A stretch of 64,000 bases of DNA from PALSA-1004 sp963804885. GTDB taxonomy: Bacteria; Pseudomonadota; Gammaproteobacteria; Burkholderiales; SG8-41. Positions 35,677 through 45,017 of the stretch are shown in pieces. The translations under genes were made by a program, and so were the position numbers. The stretch's first letter is position 1. Each line of letters opens with the position of its first letter. The stretch lies in the NCBI GenBank assembly GCA_963804885.1, contig CAWDSF010000005.1, positions 186,001-250,000 of the forward strand. The letters are read 5' to 3'. A model generated the notes under the pieces. The model did not search any database, was not told where the DNA came from, and saw only the letters and a program-made list of their open reading frames with translations.

Positions 35677-36237
35677 ATGTCGATACCGTTGAAACCGATC
35701 CGCCGCGTCGTCACCGGCAACGATGCGCAAGGGCGCTCGTGCGTCGTCTATGACAGCGCGGCGCCGAATGTAAATCCCGGCGCGATCCGCCCCGGCACCG
35801 GCATGACCGATGTCTGGGTGTACGAGGAATCTCCGGCGCCGCTGTCCGGCACGCGCGACGACGGCAATCTGCCGTTCAGCTTCGAGCCGCCCGAACACGG
35901 CGGGCACCTGCGCATCGTGCAGTCGCCGGCGAAACCGCCTGGTTACGATCTCGCCAAAGACAAGACCGCAGTGCCGCTGCACGAGCCCCGCCAGCGTCCG
36001 GGGGGCACGTGGGACAAAGGCGGCGCCAATGCATTCTCGTCACCCGTGCATAAATCGGAAACCGTTGATTACGGCATCCTGCTCGAGGGCGAGCGCGTGC
36101 TGCTGCTGGATGACGGTGAATACGTAATGAACCCCGGTGACGTGGTGGTCCAGCTGGGCAACTGGCACGGCTGGTGCAATCCCAATCAGGGCAGCCTGAT
36201 GGCTTTCGTGATGATGGGCGGGAAGTACAGGGATTGA
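35677..36237 (+). CDS. Cupin-domain protein, first of a tandem pair
   Basis: About 186 residues from ATG 35677 (GGAG upstream). The cupin barrel in the C-terminal half is seen in VDYGILLEGERVLLLDD, MNPGDVVVQLGNWHGW. The metal-binding histidines of a classic cupin (G-x5-HxH) are reduced: only NWHGW carries His in the second motif. Metal binding is thus uncertain. The following gene is a paralogue with similar length, four bases apart. Confidence 0.82.
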   Translation: MSIPLKPIRRVVTGNDAQGRSCVVYDSAAPNVNPGAIRPGTGMTDVWVYEESPAPLSGTRDDGNLPFSFEPPEHGGHLRIVQSPAKPPGYDLAKDKTAVPLHEPRQRPGGTWDKGGANAFSSPVHKSETVDYGILLEGERVLLLDDGEYVMNPGDVVVQLGNWHGWCNPNQGSLMAFVMMGGKYRD

Positions 36238-36241
36238 TGCG

Positions 36242-36793
36242 ATGAGCGCAAACGAAAAACCCGTGCGGCGCATCGTCTGCGTCGATGAAAACGAAAAATC
36301 CAGGGCGATTTCCGATGCGCCCGTGCGCGACGTGCTCACCGATCCCGCACGCCCCGGTTACAGCGCGGCGCGCGTGTGGGTCACCGATCGCACGCCCGCG
36401 CGCATCGAAGGCGTGACCGACACTGCGCACATGCCGCAGACGATAGAGCCACCGCCGGGCGGTTCGGTGTGCCGCATCGTGACATTTCCGCCGGACCAGA
36501 CGTGGCAGGGCAAAGTCGGCGCGCGCGAAGTGCAGAATTTCTTCGCGGCGATGGGATCGCCCGGCGCATCGACGTACGCAAAATCGGTGCCGCACCCGTA
36601 CATGCAGAAAACGTGCACGCTCGATTTCTGTCTCGTGCTCGAAGGCGAGATCACGCTGGTGCTCGATACACAGGAAGTGCACCTCAAAGCCGGTGACACC
36701 GTCGTGCAGCGCGGCACGAATCACGCGTGGAGCAACCGCTCGGATGCGCCGTGCAGGGTCGCATTCTCGCTGCATGACGGCAAATACGCGTAG
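36242..36793 (+). CDS. Cupin-domain protein, second of a tandem pair
   Basis: 183 residues. The barrel has CLVLEGEITLVLDTQEVHLKAGDTVVQRGTNHAWSN, matching the usual cupin motif 2 with HAW; motif 1 lacks the classic HxH. It shares a common layout with the preceding protein (N-terminal RRIV, a PPxGG segment, then the barrel), indicating duplication. Its last codons overlap the next Bug gene start by 20 bases, so receptor and cupins form an operon. Confidence 0.85.
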   Translation: MSANEKPVRRIVCVDENEKSRAISDAPVRDVLTDPARPGYSAARVWVTDRTPARIEGVTDTAHMPQTIEPPPGGSVCRIVTFPPDQTWQGKVGAREVQNFFAAMGSPGASTYAKSVPHPYMQKTCTLDFCLVLEGEITLVLDTQEVHLKAGDTVVQRGTNHAWSNRSDAPCRVAFSLHDGKYA

Positions 36794-37745
36794 CGCCATT
36801 GTGCTGCTCGTTGCGCTGACGGGCGCGACCGGCGTTGCGGCAGCGGCCGCGGCTTATCCGGCGAGACCTATCCGTATCGTCGTCGCCAGCGCGCCCGGCT
36901 CGGGGCCGGATATCGTGACGCGGTTGATCGGGCGTAAGCTGGCCGAGACGTGGCAGCAGCAAATCATCGCCGACAATCGCACCGGCGCGGGCGGCAACGT
37001 CGGCGCCGAAATCGTCGCGCATGCAGTACCTGACGGCTATACGCTCCTGATGGCGACCGCGAGCCAGCCGATCGGCGCCGCGCTATACGCGAAACTCAAT
37101 TACGATCTCACGCGCGACTTCGTGCCGGTAAGCCTGGTCGCTTCGACGCCGTTCGTGCTCGTCGTCAATCCTGCGGTGCCCGCGAATTCGGTCGCGGAAT
37201 TGATTGCGCTCGCCAAAGCGAAGCCGGGCTTTCTGCGCTACGGTTCCGGCGGCAGCGGCACGCCGCCGCATTTGTGCGCGGAGATCCTGAAATCGTCGGC
37301 CGGCCTCGACATCGTCCATGTGCCGTACAAAGGCGTGACTCCCGCGTTGACCGACCTGCTCGGCGGTCAGGTGCAGCTCGTGTTCTCGGTTGTGCCTTCG
37401 GCGCTGCCCTTGATTCAGACGAACAAATTGCGGGCATTGGGCGTAACGAGCGCAAAGCGCACTTCGCTCGCGCCCGAATTGCCGACTATTGCGGAATCGC
37501 TGCCCGGCTTCGAAGTCATCGGCTGGTATGGCCTGCTCGCGCCGACCGGCACGCCGGCGGATGTCGTTGCGCGCCTGAATGCCGCGGTGATCGCGGCGTT
37601 GAAAAACCCGGAGTTGCGTGAACGCTTCGTCGCCCTCGGCGCCGACCCGCTCGGCACCACGCCTCAGGTGTTCGCGCAATTCATCCAAAATGAACTGAGC
37701 AAGTGGGGCAAGGCCGTCAAGGATTCCGGCGCGCGCGTCGAATAG
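36774..37745 (+). CDS. Bug-family periplasmic solute receptor (short-loop variant)
   Basis: ATG 36774 overlaps the end of the second cupin and gives a proper signal (IVLLVALTGATGVAAAAAAYP). Earlier starts are in the cupin and were rejected. The first binding block reads RPIRIVVASAPGSGPDIVTR, with the GPD variant. ENR is replaced by DNRTGAGGN, then HVPYKGVTPAL, GWYGLLAPTGTP. Length about 323 residues. Encoded with the cupins and thus probably imports their substrate. Confidence 0.91.
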   Translation: MTANTRSAIVLLVALTGATGVAAAAAAYPARPIRIVVASAPGSGPDIVTRLIGRKLAETWQQQIIADNRTGAGGNVGAEIVAHAVPDGYTLLMATASQPIGAALYAKLNYDLTRDFVPVSLVASTPFVLVVNPAVPANSVAELIALAKAKPGFLRYGSGGSGTPPHLCAEILKSSAGLDIVHVPYKGVTPALTDLLGGQVQLVFSVVPSALPLIQTNKLRALGVTSAKRTSLAPELPTIAESLPGFEVIGWYGLLAPTGTPADVVARLNAAVIAALKNPELRERFVALGADPLGTTPQVFAQFIQNELSKWGKAVKDSGARVE

Positions 37746-37749
37746 CGCG

Positions 37750-38700
37750 CTACTCGGCTTTCGCGCCAATCTCCTTCGCGACTTTCGCCCATTTGGCGAG
37801 TTCGGCCTTCAGGAACACGCCGAATTCCTCGGGTGTGCTGCCGACCGGCTCGAAGCCGAGCGCGGTGATGCGCTCGAGCACGTCGGGCAGCTTCAGGTCC
37901 TTGACGATTTCCGCATGCAGCTGGGCGATGACCGGCCGCGGCGTGCGCGCGGGCACCAGCACACCGTTCCACGCCGGCGCATCGAATCCCGCCAGGCCCG
38001 CCTCTGCGATGGTCGGCACTTCGGGCAGGCTCGCCGAGCGCTTCGCCGTGGTGACCGCGAGCGGGCGTATGCGGCCGGCCCTGATCTGCGGCACCGCCGA
38101 CGGGCCGACGACGAAATTGACCTGCACCTGCTCGCCGATCAGCGCGGTCACGCCCTGGGCCACCGTCTTGTACGGCACGTGCACGATATTCACGCCGGTG
38201 CGGCTCTTGAACATTTCGCCGATCAGGTGGCCCGGCGAGCCGTTGCCGCCCGAACCGTAATTCAATTCGCCGGGCTTCGCGCGCGCGAGCTTCACGAGCT
38301 CGTCCACGGTGGTTGCCGGCACCGCTGGATGCACCGACAACACGAACGGTATGGTGCCGAGCAGCGTTACCGGCGCGAAATCGCGCGTCATGTCGTAGCT
38401 CAATTTGAAAAAGTTCGGGTTGATCGTGTGGGTGCCGGTCGCGAGCAGCAGCGTATAACCGTCCGGCGATGCGCGCGCGACGGTTTCCGCCGATATCATG
38501 CCGCCCCCGCCGCCGCGCTCTTCGACGACCACCTGCTGGCCCCACGCCGCGGTGAACTTGGGCCCGAGGATGCGCGCCATCGCGTCCGGCCCGCCGCCGG
38601 TGACGAAGCGGATCGGTTTCGACGGATAGTTTTGCGCGCAAACGCAGAGCGGTGCGATGAGTATCGCAAAGACAGCAAAGCTGTGCGCCACTCGTCTCAC
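37750..38700 (-). CDS. Bug-family periplasmic solute receptor (short-loop variant)
   Basis: GTG 38700 is preferred (AGGAG ribosome site nearby); a TTG at 38724 also exists. Signal HSFAVFAILIAPLCVCAQ. The block KPIRFVTGGGPDAMARIL lacks the PF-PGG stretch of ordinary members. VEERGGGGG replaces the usual ENRxGAGGN, a strong deviation at the ligand rim. HVPYKTVAQGV has Thr for Gly in the loop. It converges with the previous receptor with three bases between stops. About 316 residues. Confidence 0.9.
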   Translation of the reverse strand: MRRVAHSFAVFAILIAPLCVCAQNYPSKPIRFVTGGGPDAMARILGPKFTAAWGQQVVVEERGGGGGMISAETVARASPDGYTLLLATGTHTINPNFFKLSYDMTRDFAPVTLLGTIPFVLSVHPAVPATTVDELVKLARAKPGELNYGSGGNGSPGHLIGEMFKSRTGVNIVHVPYKTVAQGVTALIGEQVQVNFVVGPSAVPQIRAGRIRPLAVTTAKRSASLPEVPTIAEAGLAGFDAPAWNGVLVPARTPRPVIAQLHAEIVKDLKLPDVLERITALGFEPVGSTPEEFGVFLKAELAKWAKVAKEIGAKAE

Positions 38701-38731
38701 GCCTCTCTCCTCTCCGCGGTGCAATGCGCCA

Positions 38732-39034
38732 CTAGCGCGTCGCGTCGCCGCTTTCGACGATCACCTGCTCGACGACACCCCCGCCATCGCGCCGGTATGC
38801 CGCGGCCGCCTGATATTCGGGCGATGCATGGCACGCCGCCGCCTGCTCGAGAGTCGGAAACTCGATCACCACGTGGCGCTGGAAATTTTCGGGGCCTTCG
38901 ACGATCTTGTAGCGCCCGCCGCGCGCGAGCACCTTGCCGCCGAATTTCGCGATGATGCCGGGGACGAGATCGGTGTACTGCTTGTATTTGACCGGATCGT
39001 CGATCCGGCAGCGGGCGAGCCAGTATGCGGGCAT
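38732..39034 (-). CDS. DUF1330-family small protein
   Basis: 100 residues with the DUF1330 dimeric alpha-beta barrel pattern: YWLARCRIDDPVKYKQY, FGGKVLARGGRYKIVEG, VVIEFPTLEQAAACHASPEYQAA. Start ATG 39034 has GAGGAGA upstream. Members are small ligand-binding or isomerase-like proteins, usually within catabolic operons; function of this one is unknown. The Bug gene follows on the same strand 31 bases away. Confidence 0.85.
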   Translation of the reverse strand: MPAYWLARCRIDDPVKYKQYTDLVPGIIAKFGGKVLARGGRYKIVEGPENFQRHVVIEFPTLEQAAACHASPEYQAAAAYRRDGGGVVEQVIVESGDATR

Positions 39035-39054
39035 TTATCTCTCCTCTTGTCATC

Positions 39055-39134
39055 AGCCGCAGATAAACGCAGATAGCACAGAAAAAATACAATCAGCATT
39101 GAAGCCCTCTGCGTTCTCTGTGTCATCTGCGGCT
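39055..39134. repeat. Interspersed inverted repeat, AGCCGCAGAT family, copy 3
   Basis: Begins AGCCGCAGATAAACGCAGATA and ends with ATCTGCGGCT, a perfect 10-base end match, total 80 bases. The right arm has the inverse CTGCGTTCTCTGTG. It lies between the DUF1330 start and the isomerase/lyase-like gene end on the same strand, so it may also act as an RNA hairpin between them. Confidence 0.7.
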
Positions 39135-39144
39135 AAGGTTTTCA

Positions 39145-40002
39145 CTATTTCCCGCCAAACTCCTGCTCGATCTTGCGCCACTTTTCGACGCCGACGATGT
39201 TCGTGTATTCCTCGAACGGCGTGCCGGTGCCGACGAGCTTCAATTCGCCGCTCTTGAGATCGGCGAGCGCCATCTGCATGGTCTTGGTGATGCGCAAGAG
39301 CAGCGTGATGCCGTAGAGCGCGATGCCGTAACCCATCTGCCCGAGCACCGACGGCTTCAAGATCGGCGTGATGCCGCCTTCGAGCATGTTGGCGACGTGG
39401 CAGGTCTGCACTTCGCGCACCGCGCGCGCGATTTCGTCTTCGTTCAGCATCGATTCGATGAACACGCCGTCGGCGCCCGCGCGCACGTAGCGCTCGGCGC
39501 GGCGCAGGGCTTCGTCCATGCCGTGTATCGCGCGCGCATCGGTGCGCGCGACGATGAACGTGTCGGGATTCATGCGGTTCGCCGTCATCGCGCGCAGCTT
39601 CGCTTCCATCTCTTCGGTCGGCACGACCTGCTTGCCGGCCATGTGGCCGCAGCGCTTGGGCGATACCTGGTCCTCGATGAACATGGCCTGCACGCCCATC
39701 CGCTCGTAGGTATGCAGCAGATGCACCGCGTTCTTCACGTCGCCATAACCATTGTCGGCATCGACGAGCACCGGCAGATCGCACGCGCTGATCATGTCGC
39801 GAAACGCCGCGGAGAATTCGCCGAGCTGGCACAGGCCGATGTCGGGCAGCCCGTAGCGCGCGCCTGCAGTCTGAAAGCCGCCGATGAAAAATCCCTTGAA
39901 CCCCGCCTGCTTGATCAGCAGCGCGGACAACGCGTCGTGCGCGCCGGGCAGCACCAGCGGTTTTTCTGTTTTGGCGAGCTCGCGGATGGTCGGTGATTTC
40001 AC
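39145..40002 (-). CDS. Isocitrate lyase / PEP mutase-superfamily enzyme
   Basis: About 285 residues from GTG 40002; an upstream start is possible but lies in a poorly coding stretch. The signature EDQVSPKRCGH matches the K-[KR]-C-G-H active loop, and LVDADNGYGD gives the Mg-binding Asp pair. VARTDARAI and FIESMLNEDEI are further blocks. Members cleave C-C bonds in oxaloacetate-like or 2-methylisocitrate-like acids, or act on phosphonates; the exact reaction cannot be chosen. A 163-base gap to the divergent CoxM-like gene probably holds promoters for both. Confidence 0.88.
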   Translation of the reverse strand: MKSPTIRELAKTEKPLVLPGAHDALSALLIKQAGFKGFFIGGFQTAGARYGLPDIGLCQLGEFSAAFRDMISACDLPVLVDADNGYGDVKNAVHLLHTYERMGVQAMFIEDQVSPKRCGHMAGKQVVPTEEMEAKLRAMTANRMNPDTFIVARTDARAIHGMDEALRRAERYVRAGADGVFIESMLNEDEIARAVREVQTCHVANMLEGGITPILKPSVLGQMGYGIALYGITLLLRITKTMQMALADLKSGELKLVGTGTPFEEYTNIVGVEKWRKIEQEFGGK

Positions 40003-40165
40003 GGTGGATTCCAGTCGCAGAATTTTGGATAGCGCGAGCGAATATAGCAGCCCGTCATGGCCGCCGCAATTACGAAGATGGCCTGTACGCAACGTTCTTG
40101 ACAGCGCTGCGCGGACTCCTCACGATGCCATCTCCCAGCGCACTCGCGCCCTCACAAGAACACGC

Positions 40166-41021
40166 ATGAAAGCGCCACCGTTCGCCTATCGCAAAGCCCG
40201 CGACGCTCGCCGAGGTGTTCGAATTGCTCGACACGCACGGCGACGGCGCGCGCCTGCTCGCCGGCGGGCAGAGCCTGCTCGCGGCGCTCAACCTGCGCCT
40301 CTCGTCACCGCAGATATTGATCGACATCACCGGCATTCCGGGGCTCACCGGCATCACGGTTGCGAACGGCAAGGTGACGATAGGCGCATTGACCACCCAC
40401 GCTGAAATCGAACGCTCGCCCGAAATCGCGCAGACGCTGCCATTGCTCGCACAGGCGGCGCCGCATATCGCGCACGTCGCGATCCGCAACGTCGGCACGA
40501 TAGGCGGCAGCATCGCACTCGCCGATCCCGCGGCTGAATGGCCGGCCTGCTGCCTGGCGCTCGGCGCTGAATTCGTGATCGCGGGCAAGGCCGGCAATCG
40601 CAAGGTCCACGCGCGCGATTTTTTCCAGGCGCTGTATACGACGGCCCTCGGGCCGGCCGAAGTGCTGACCGCGATCGAGATTCCGGTGCCGGCCGCAGGG
40701 TCGCGCAGCGCGTTCGTGGAATTGACGCGGCGCCGCGGCGATTATGCGATCGTCGGCGTGGCAGCGACCGCCCGGATGGATGGGGACGTCCTGAACGGCG
40801 TTCAACTCGCGTTTCTCGGCACCGATCAGACGCCGGTGCTCGCCACAACTGCGATGGCGGAAATCGAGGGCAAGAAGTTGTCGCCCGCGCTGATTGCCGC
40901 GGCATCCAAGGCACTCGCGTCGGACCTGGACCCGGGCGGCGACGCATATTCGACGGCGGCAACCAAAATGCATCTGGCGCGCGTGATCGCCGGCCGCGCG
41001 CTCGCAGCACTCGCCGCATGA
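40166..41021 (+). pseudogene. FAD-binding subunit of a xanthine dehydrogenase/CO dehydrogenase-type enzyme (CoxM-like), one frameshift
   Basis: The protein starts at ATG 40166 (MKAPPFAYRK) and a single extra G near 40196 moves it to the frame reading PATLAEVFELLDTHG. FAD-contact motifs are AGGQSLLAALNLRL and RNVGTIGGSIALADP. Corrected length about 284 residues. It passes electrons from the iron-sulfur subunit to an acceptor. The 3' end overlaps the [2Fe-2S] gene (ATGA), so order M-S-L is kept. Confidence 0.88.
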
Positions 41022-41485
41022 GCGCGAACATGGACCGCTCGATCGAAACGACGCTCAGCGTCAACGGCACGCCGACCACGCGCCGCATCGAGCCGCGGCA
41101 GCACCTCATCGATTTCCTGCGCGAAGACCTCGGCCTCACCGGCTCGCACATCGGCTGCGAGCACGGCGTGTGCGGCGCGTGCACGGTGCGCGTCGACGGC
41201 AAAATCGTGCGCGGCTGCCTGACGCTCGCGGTCCAGATGGCGGGCAAACGCGTCGACACCATCGAAGGCCTGTCCGATTCCGGCGAGATTGCCGAGCTGC
41301 AGCGCGCGTTTCACGAGCGCAATGCGCTGCAATGCGGCTTCTGCACGCCGGGCATGCTGATGGCGGCGCAGGATCTGATACTCAGGCATCCGCACGCGAC
41401 GCGCGATGAAATCCGCGACCACATCTCCGGCAACTACTGCCGCTGCACCGGCTACCAGGCGATCGTCGATGCGATCGAGACGTAG
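41018..41485 (+). CDS. [2Fe-2S] subunit of a molybdenum hydroxylase (CoxS-like)
   Basis: 155 residues. The plant-ferredoxin cluster has C47, C52, C55, C67 (GCEHGVCGACTV..GC) and the second cluster C106, C109, C141, C143 (CGFCTP..CRCTG). Complete set, so the subunit should be functional. It overlaps the preceding gene by four bases and the following by one. It is the only intact gene of the trio. Confidence 0.94.
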   Translation: MSANMDRSIETTLSVNGTPTTRRIEPRQHLIDFLREDLGLTGSHIGCEHGVCGACTVRVDGKIVRGCLTLAVQMAGKRVDTIEGLSDSGEIAELQRAFHERNALQCGFCTPGMLMAAQDLILRHPHATRDEIRDHISGNYCRCTGYQAIVDAIET

Positions 41486-43881
41486 TGCTGCACGGCGCAA
41501 GGCGGCTGCCGCTGCACGCGCCGGGCACGCAGGTCGACCGCGGCTACATCGGCCAGAGCGTGCCGCGCGCGAACGCGAAGCGGCTGCTGCAGGGGCGCGG
41601 CGTTTATACCGACGACCTGCGCCTGCCGCGGCTTGCGCACGTCGTGTTTTTCCGCAGCCCGCACGCGCATGCCCGCATCGTCAAGCTCGACTTCACACAC
41701 GCGCGCGCCATGCCCGGCGTGATTGCCGTCGTCGACGGCAAAGCGGTCGAGCGAGTACTGCAAACCGTGGGTCGCGGTGCTCGCGCATCTGAAGGGCATC
41801 AAGTCGGCGCCGCAGCATGCGATCGCGATCGACCGCGCGTGCTGGCAGGGCGAAGCCGTCGCGGCGGTGGTCGCAGAATCGCGCGCGCAGGCCGAAGACG
41901 CCGCCGAGCTGATCGAAGCCGATTGGGAGGAGCTGCCGGCAGTCGTCGACATGGCCGAATCGCTTGCCGGCAAATATGTGATTCATCCCGATCTCGGCGA
42001 CAACGTGTGCTTCACGCGAGCGCTCGATACCGGCGAAGTCGACGCGGCATTCGCCAAGGCCGACGTCGTCGTCGAGGAGACTTACGAATTCGGCCGCCAC
42101 ACGGGTGTCACGCTCGAAGGCCGCGCGCTGCTCGCCGACTACAACGCCGCGGAGCAACGCGCTGACCGTCTATCACTCGACGCAGGCGCCGCACATGATG
42201 CAGGACATCTTCTCGCGCCATCTCGACCTGCCCGAAGGCAACGTGCGCGTGATCGCGAAGGACGTCGGCGGCTCGTTCGGCATCAAGGTCCACGTTTACC
42301 CCGACGAAATGGCGACCGCTGCGCTGTCGGTCATGTTGAAGCGCCCGGTGAAATTCATCGCCGACCGGCTCGAATCGTTCCTGACCGACATCCACGCGCG
42401 CGAGCACAAAGCGAAGGTTCGCCTCGCATGCACGAAGGCCGGCGACATACTCGCGTTCGAGCTCGACGACATGACGAGCATCGGGCCGTACTCCGTCTAT
42501 CCGCGCACGAGCGGCATCGAGGGCAACCAGGTCGTCAACCTGACCGGCGGTCCCTACAAGCACCAGCACTACCGCGCAAACCTGAACGTCGTATTCACCA
42601 ACAAGAACGTAACCTGCCAGTACCGCGCGGTCGGCCATCCGATTGCGGTATCGATCACCGAGTGCATCGTCGATCTCGCGGCCGAAAAGCTTGGCATGGA
42701 CCCCGCGGATTTCCGCCGCTTGAACCTGATCGCGGATGATGCGTATCCCTACACGTCGGCGGCCGGCATGAAGTTCGAGAAACTGTCGCACCACCAGGCG
42801 CTCGACAAGCTGCTCGCGCTCATGGATTACAAAAAGCTGCGCCGCGAACAGGCCGCGCTGCGCAAAAAATCCGTCTACCGCGGCATCGGGCTCGCCGCGA
42901 TGATCGAGGTCACCAATCCGTCGCCGGCGTTCTATGGCGTCGGCGGCGCGCGCATCTCGGCCCAGGATGGTGCGACGCTGCGGCTCGAGCCGACCGGCAT
43001 GGTCACGTGCATGGTCAGCGTCACCGAGCAGGGCCAGGGCACCGAAGGCATCTTCGCGCAAATCGCGGCCGATGCAGTCGGCGTGAGCATCGACAAGGTG
43101 CGCGTGATGACCGGCGACACCGGCACCACGCCATACGGCGGCGGCACCTGGGCCTCGCGCGGTGCCGGCATCGGCGGCGAAGCGGTGTTGCAGTCAGGCA
43201 AAGTCGCTGCGCGCGCATATCCTCGAAGTCGCCGCCGCGATTCTTCAGCAGAGCGGCGAGATGCTCGACGTGCGCAGCGACGCGATCGTCGACGTGCGCA
43301 CCGGCGAAGTCAAACTGCCGCTCGCCGAACTCGGCCGCATCGCCTACTTCCGGCCCGATACGCTGCCGCTGGATTTCCAGTCGGAGCTGATGGTCACGCG
43401 CCATTACACGCCGCGCGGCTACGGCTTCGCGTTCACCAACGGCATCCAGGCCTCGCTCGTCGAAGTCGACGTCGATACGGGCTTCGTCAAGCTCCTGAAA
43501 CACTGGTGCGTCGAAGACTGCGGCACCATCATCAACCCGCAGCTGGTCGACGAGCAGATCCGCGGCGGCATCGTGCAGGGCATCGGCGGCGCGCTGCTGG
43601 AGCACTGCATTTACAGTCCCGAAGGACAATTGATCAACGGCAACATGGCCGAATACCTGGTGCCGATGGCGGGCGAAATGCCGGACATGGCAATCGCGCA
43701 CGTAGTGACGCCGACCAAAACTTCCGAGCTCGGCGCAAAAGGCGCGGGAGAAGCCGGCACCGCCGGCGCGCCGGGCGCCGTGATGAATGCGATCAACGAT
43801 GCGCTGCGCCCGTTCAAGGCGCGCGTCACTGCGCAGCCGGTGACTCCGGAGCGCATTCTGCGGGCGCTGGGCAGGGTTTAG
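41485..43881 (+). pseudogene. Molybdopterin-binding large subunit of a xanthine dehydrogenase-type enzyme (CoxL-like), three frameshifts
   Basis: Four stretches in changing frames give about 798 residues: GYIGQSVPRANAKRLLQGRG, then PWVAVLAHLKG..LEGRALLADY, then TVYHSTQAPHMM..GTWASRGAG, then AHILEVAA..GAKGAGEAGTAG..RALGRV. Breaks near 41752, 42155 and 43200. KDVGGSFG and TEQGQGTEG contact the cofactor; the catalytic Glu is in KGAGEAG. The Mo-site loop reads QYRAVGHP where CO dehydrogenases have AYxCSFR and aldehyde/xanthine oxidases AYRGAGRP. So this is not a CO dehydrogenase of form I and it deviates from form II. The substrate is unknown. Confidence 0.86.
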
Positions 43882-43885
43882 GCTG

Positions 43886-44743
43886 CTACTCGGGAATTAC
43901 CCCGAGCAGATAGGACGCTTCCATGATCGGGCTCGGACGGCCAAGGCCCGCGAACCAGCGGTTAAAGATTTCGACGATTTCGCCGCTGGCGTAAATCTCG
44001 GAGAGCCCGGTATTGACCGCGAGACGAAGCCCCGCGTCGCCGCGCGGCAGCACGATACCGTACGGCTCGAACGACAGCTGGTCGTCCAGTATCGCGAGCG
44101 ACTTCGGATCTTTTGCCTTGAGCGTCGCTCCCAACAGGAGCAATTTGTCGCTCGCCAACGCATCCGCCTTGCCGGCGTCGAACAGCGCGAAGGCTTCATC
44201 GCGCGTTTTCAGCGGGACCACCGTCGCGGTGATCTTCAGGCGCTTCAACTGGTCGTTGACGGCGCGCTCGTTGGTCGTGCCGCCGATGACCGCGATTCTT
44301 TTTCCCGCCATGTCGGATAGCGAGCGCAGGCCGGAAGCCGACCTGACCATGAGCCCGGTGGTCTCGACGAAAATATAGCTCGAGAAATCCACCTGCTTCA
44401 TGCGCGAGAGCGTCGCGGTGCTGGCGCCGCATTCCATGTCGGCCTGGCCCTTGGAGACTGTATCGAAGCGCGTCTGGGAGGTTACCGGCACCCATTTGAC
44501 CTGCAGGCCCGGCACCTTGATCTGGCGCTCGATCGAGTTGACGACTCGTTTGCACAGATCGATCGTAAAGCCATCAACCTGCTTTTTGTCGTCCGTGTAC
44601 GAAAACGGGATCGCGTCAGTGCGATAGGCGATGGTGATGGTCTTGGTGCTCGCGATTTTTTTCAAGCGGTCTTCGGCGCCCTGGGCTTGCGCGGCGCCGG
44701 CCGTAAAGAGCAGTGCGAGTGCGATGATGGCAGTGCGAAACAT
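43886..44743 (-). CDS. Amino-acid ABC transporter-type substrate-binding protein (family 3)
   Basis: About 285 residues from ATG 43886's far end, 44743. Signal AIIALALLFTAGAAQAQ. The SBP_bac_3 fold shows in TIAYRTDAIPFSYTDD, DGFTIDLCKRV, MECGASTATLSRMKQVDFS and RIAVIGGTTNERAV. It binds amino acids such as glutamate or related acids in the periplasm. No permease or ATPase for this class is adjacent, so it is an orphan receptor. It converges with the CoxL-like gene. Confidence 0.9.
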   Translation of the reverse strand: MFRTAIIALALLFTAGAAQAQGAEDRLKKIASTKTITIAYRTDAIPFSYTDDKKQVDGFTIDLCKRVVNSIERQIKVPGLQVKWVPVTSQTRFDTVSKGQADMECGASTATLSRMKQVDFSSYIFVETTGLMVRSASGLRSLSDMAGKRIAVIGGTTNERAVNDQLKRLKITATVVPLKTRDEAFALFDAGKADALASDKLLLLGATLKAKDPKSLAILDDQLSFEPYGIVLPRGDAGLRLAVNTGLSEIYASGEIVEIFNRWFAGLGRPSPIMEASYLLGVIPE

Positions 44744-45017
44744 GGCGAAACTCCCGGTGAATGCGATAAGTGCGCGCCAGATTAACCGTGCCGGCATGAC
44801 GCCGGCAATTGGCCTTTAGTACCACTGGCCGCGCGGTCGCGGCACCGGTTTTGGGTCGTCTCCACCCGAAAAAAGCACGTTAAATCAACGTTCGTTGGCA
44901 CAAAGATGTGCAGGAAGTCCTCGACACGGCCGTTTGCACGGGCGAAGCTTCCGCACAGGCCGCGCGCCGTTTCCCGCGACGGAATGAGCAGCGAATTACC
45001 GAGTAGAATTTGTATTT

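Noticed and set aside
18578..39134. CRISPR array from repeated CAGATAAAC units
   Set aside because: Units are too short, lack regular unique spacers and form inverted rather than direct arrays; no cas gene is present.
41485..43881. CO dehydrogenase (CoxL) as the name for the large subunit
   Set aside because: The active-site loop lacks the CO-specific AYxCSFR motif, so the CO function and the cox gene symbols are not supported.
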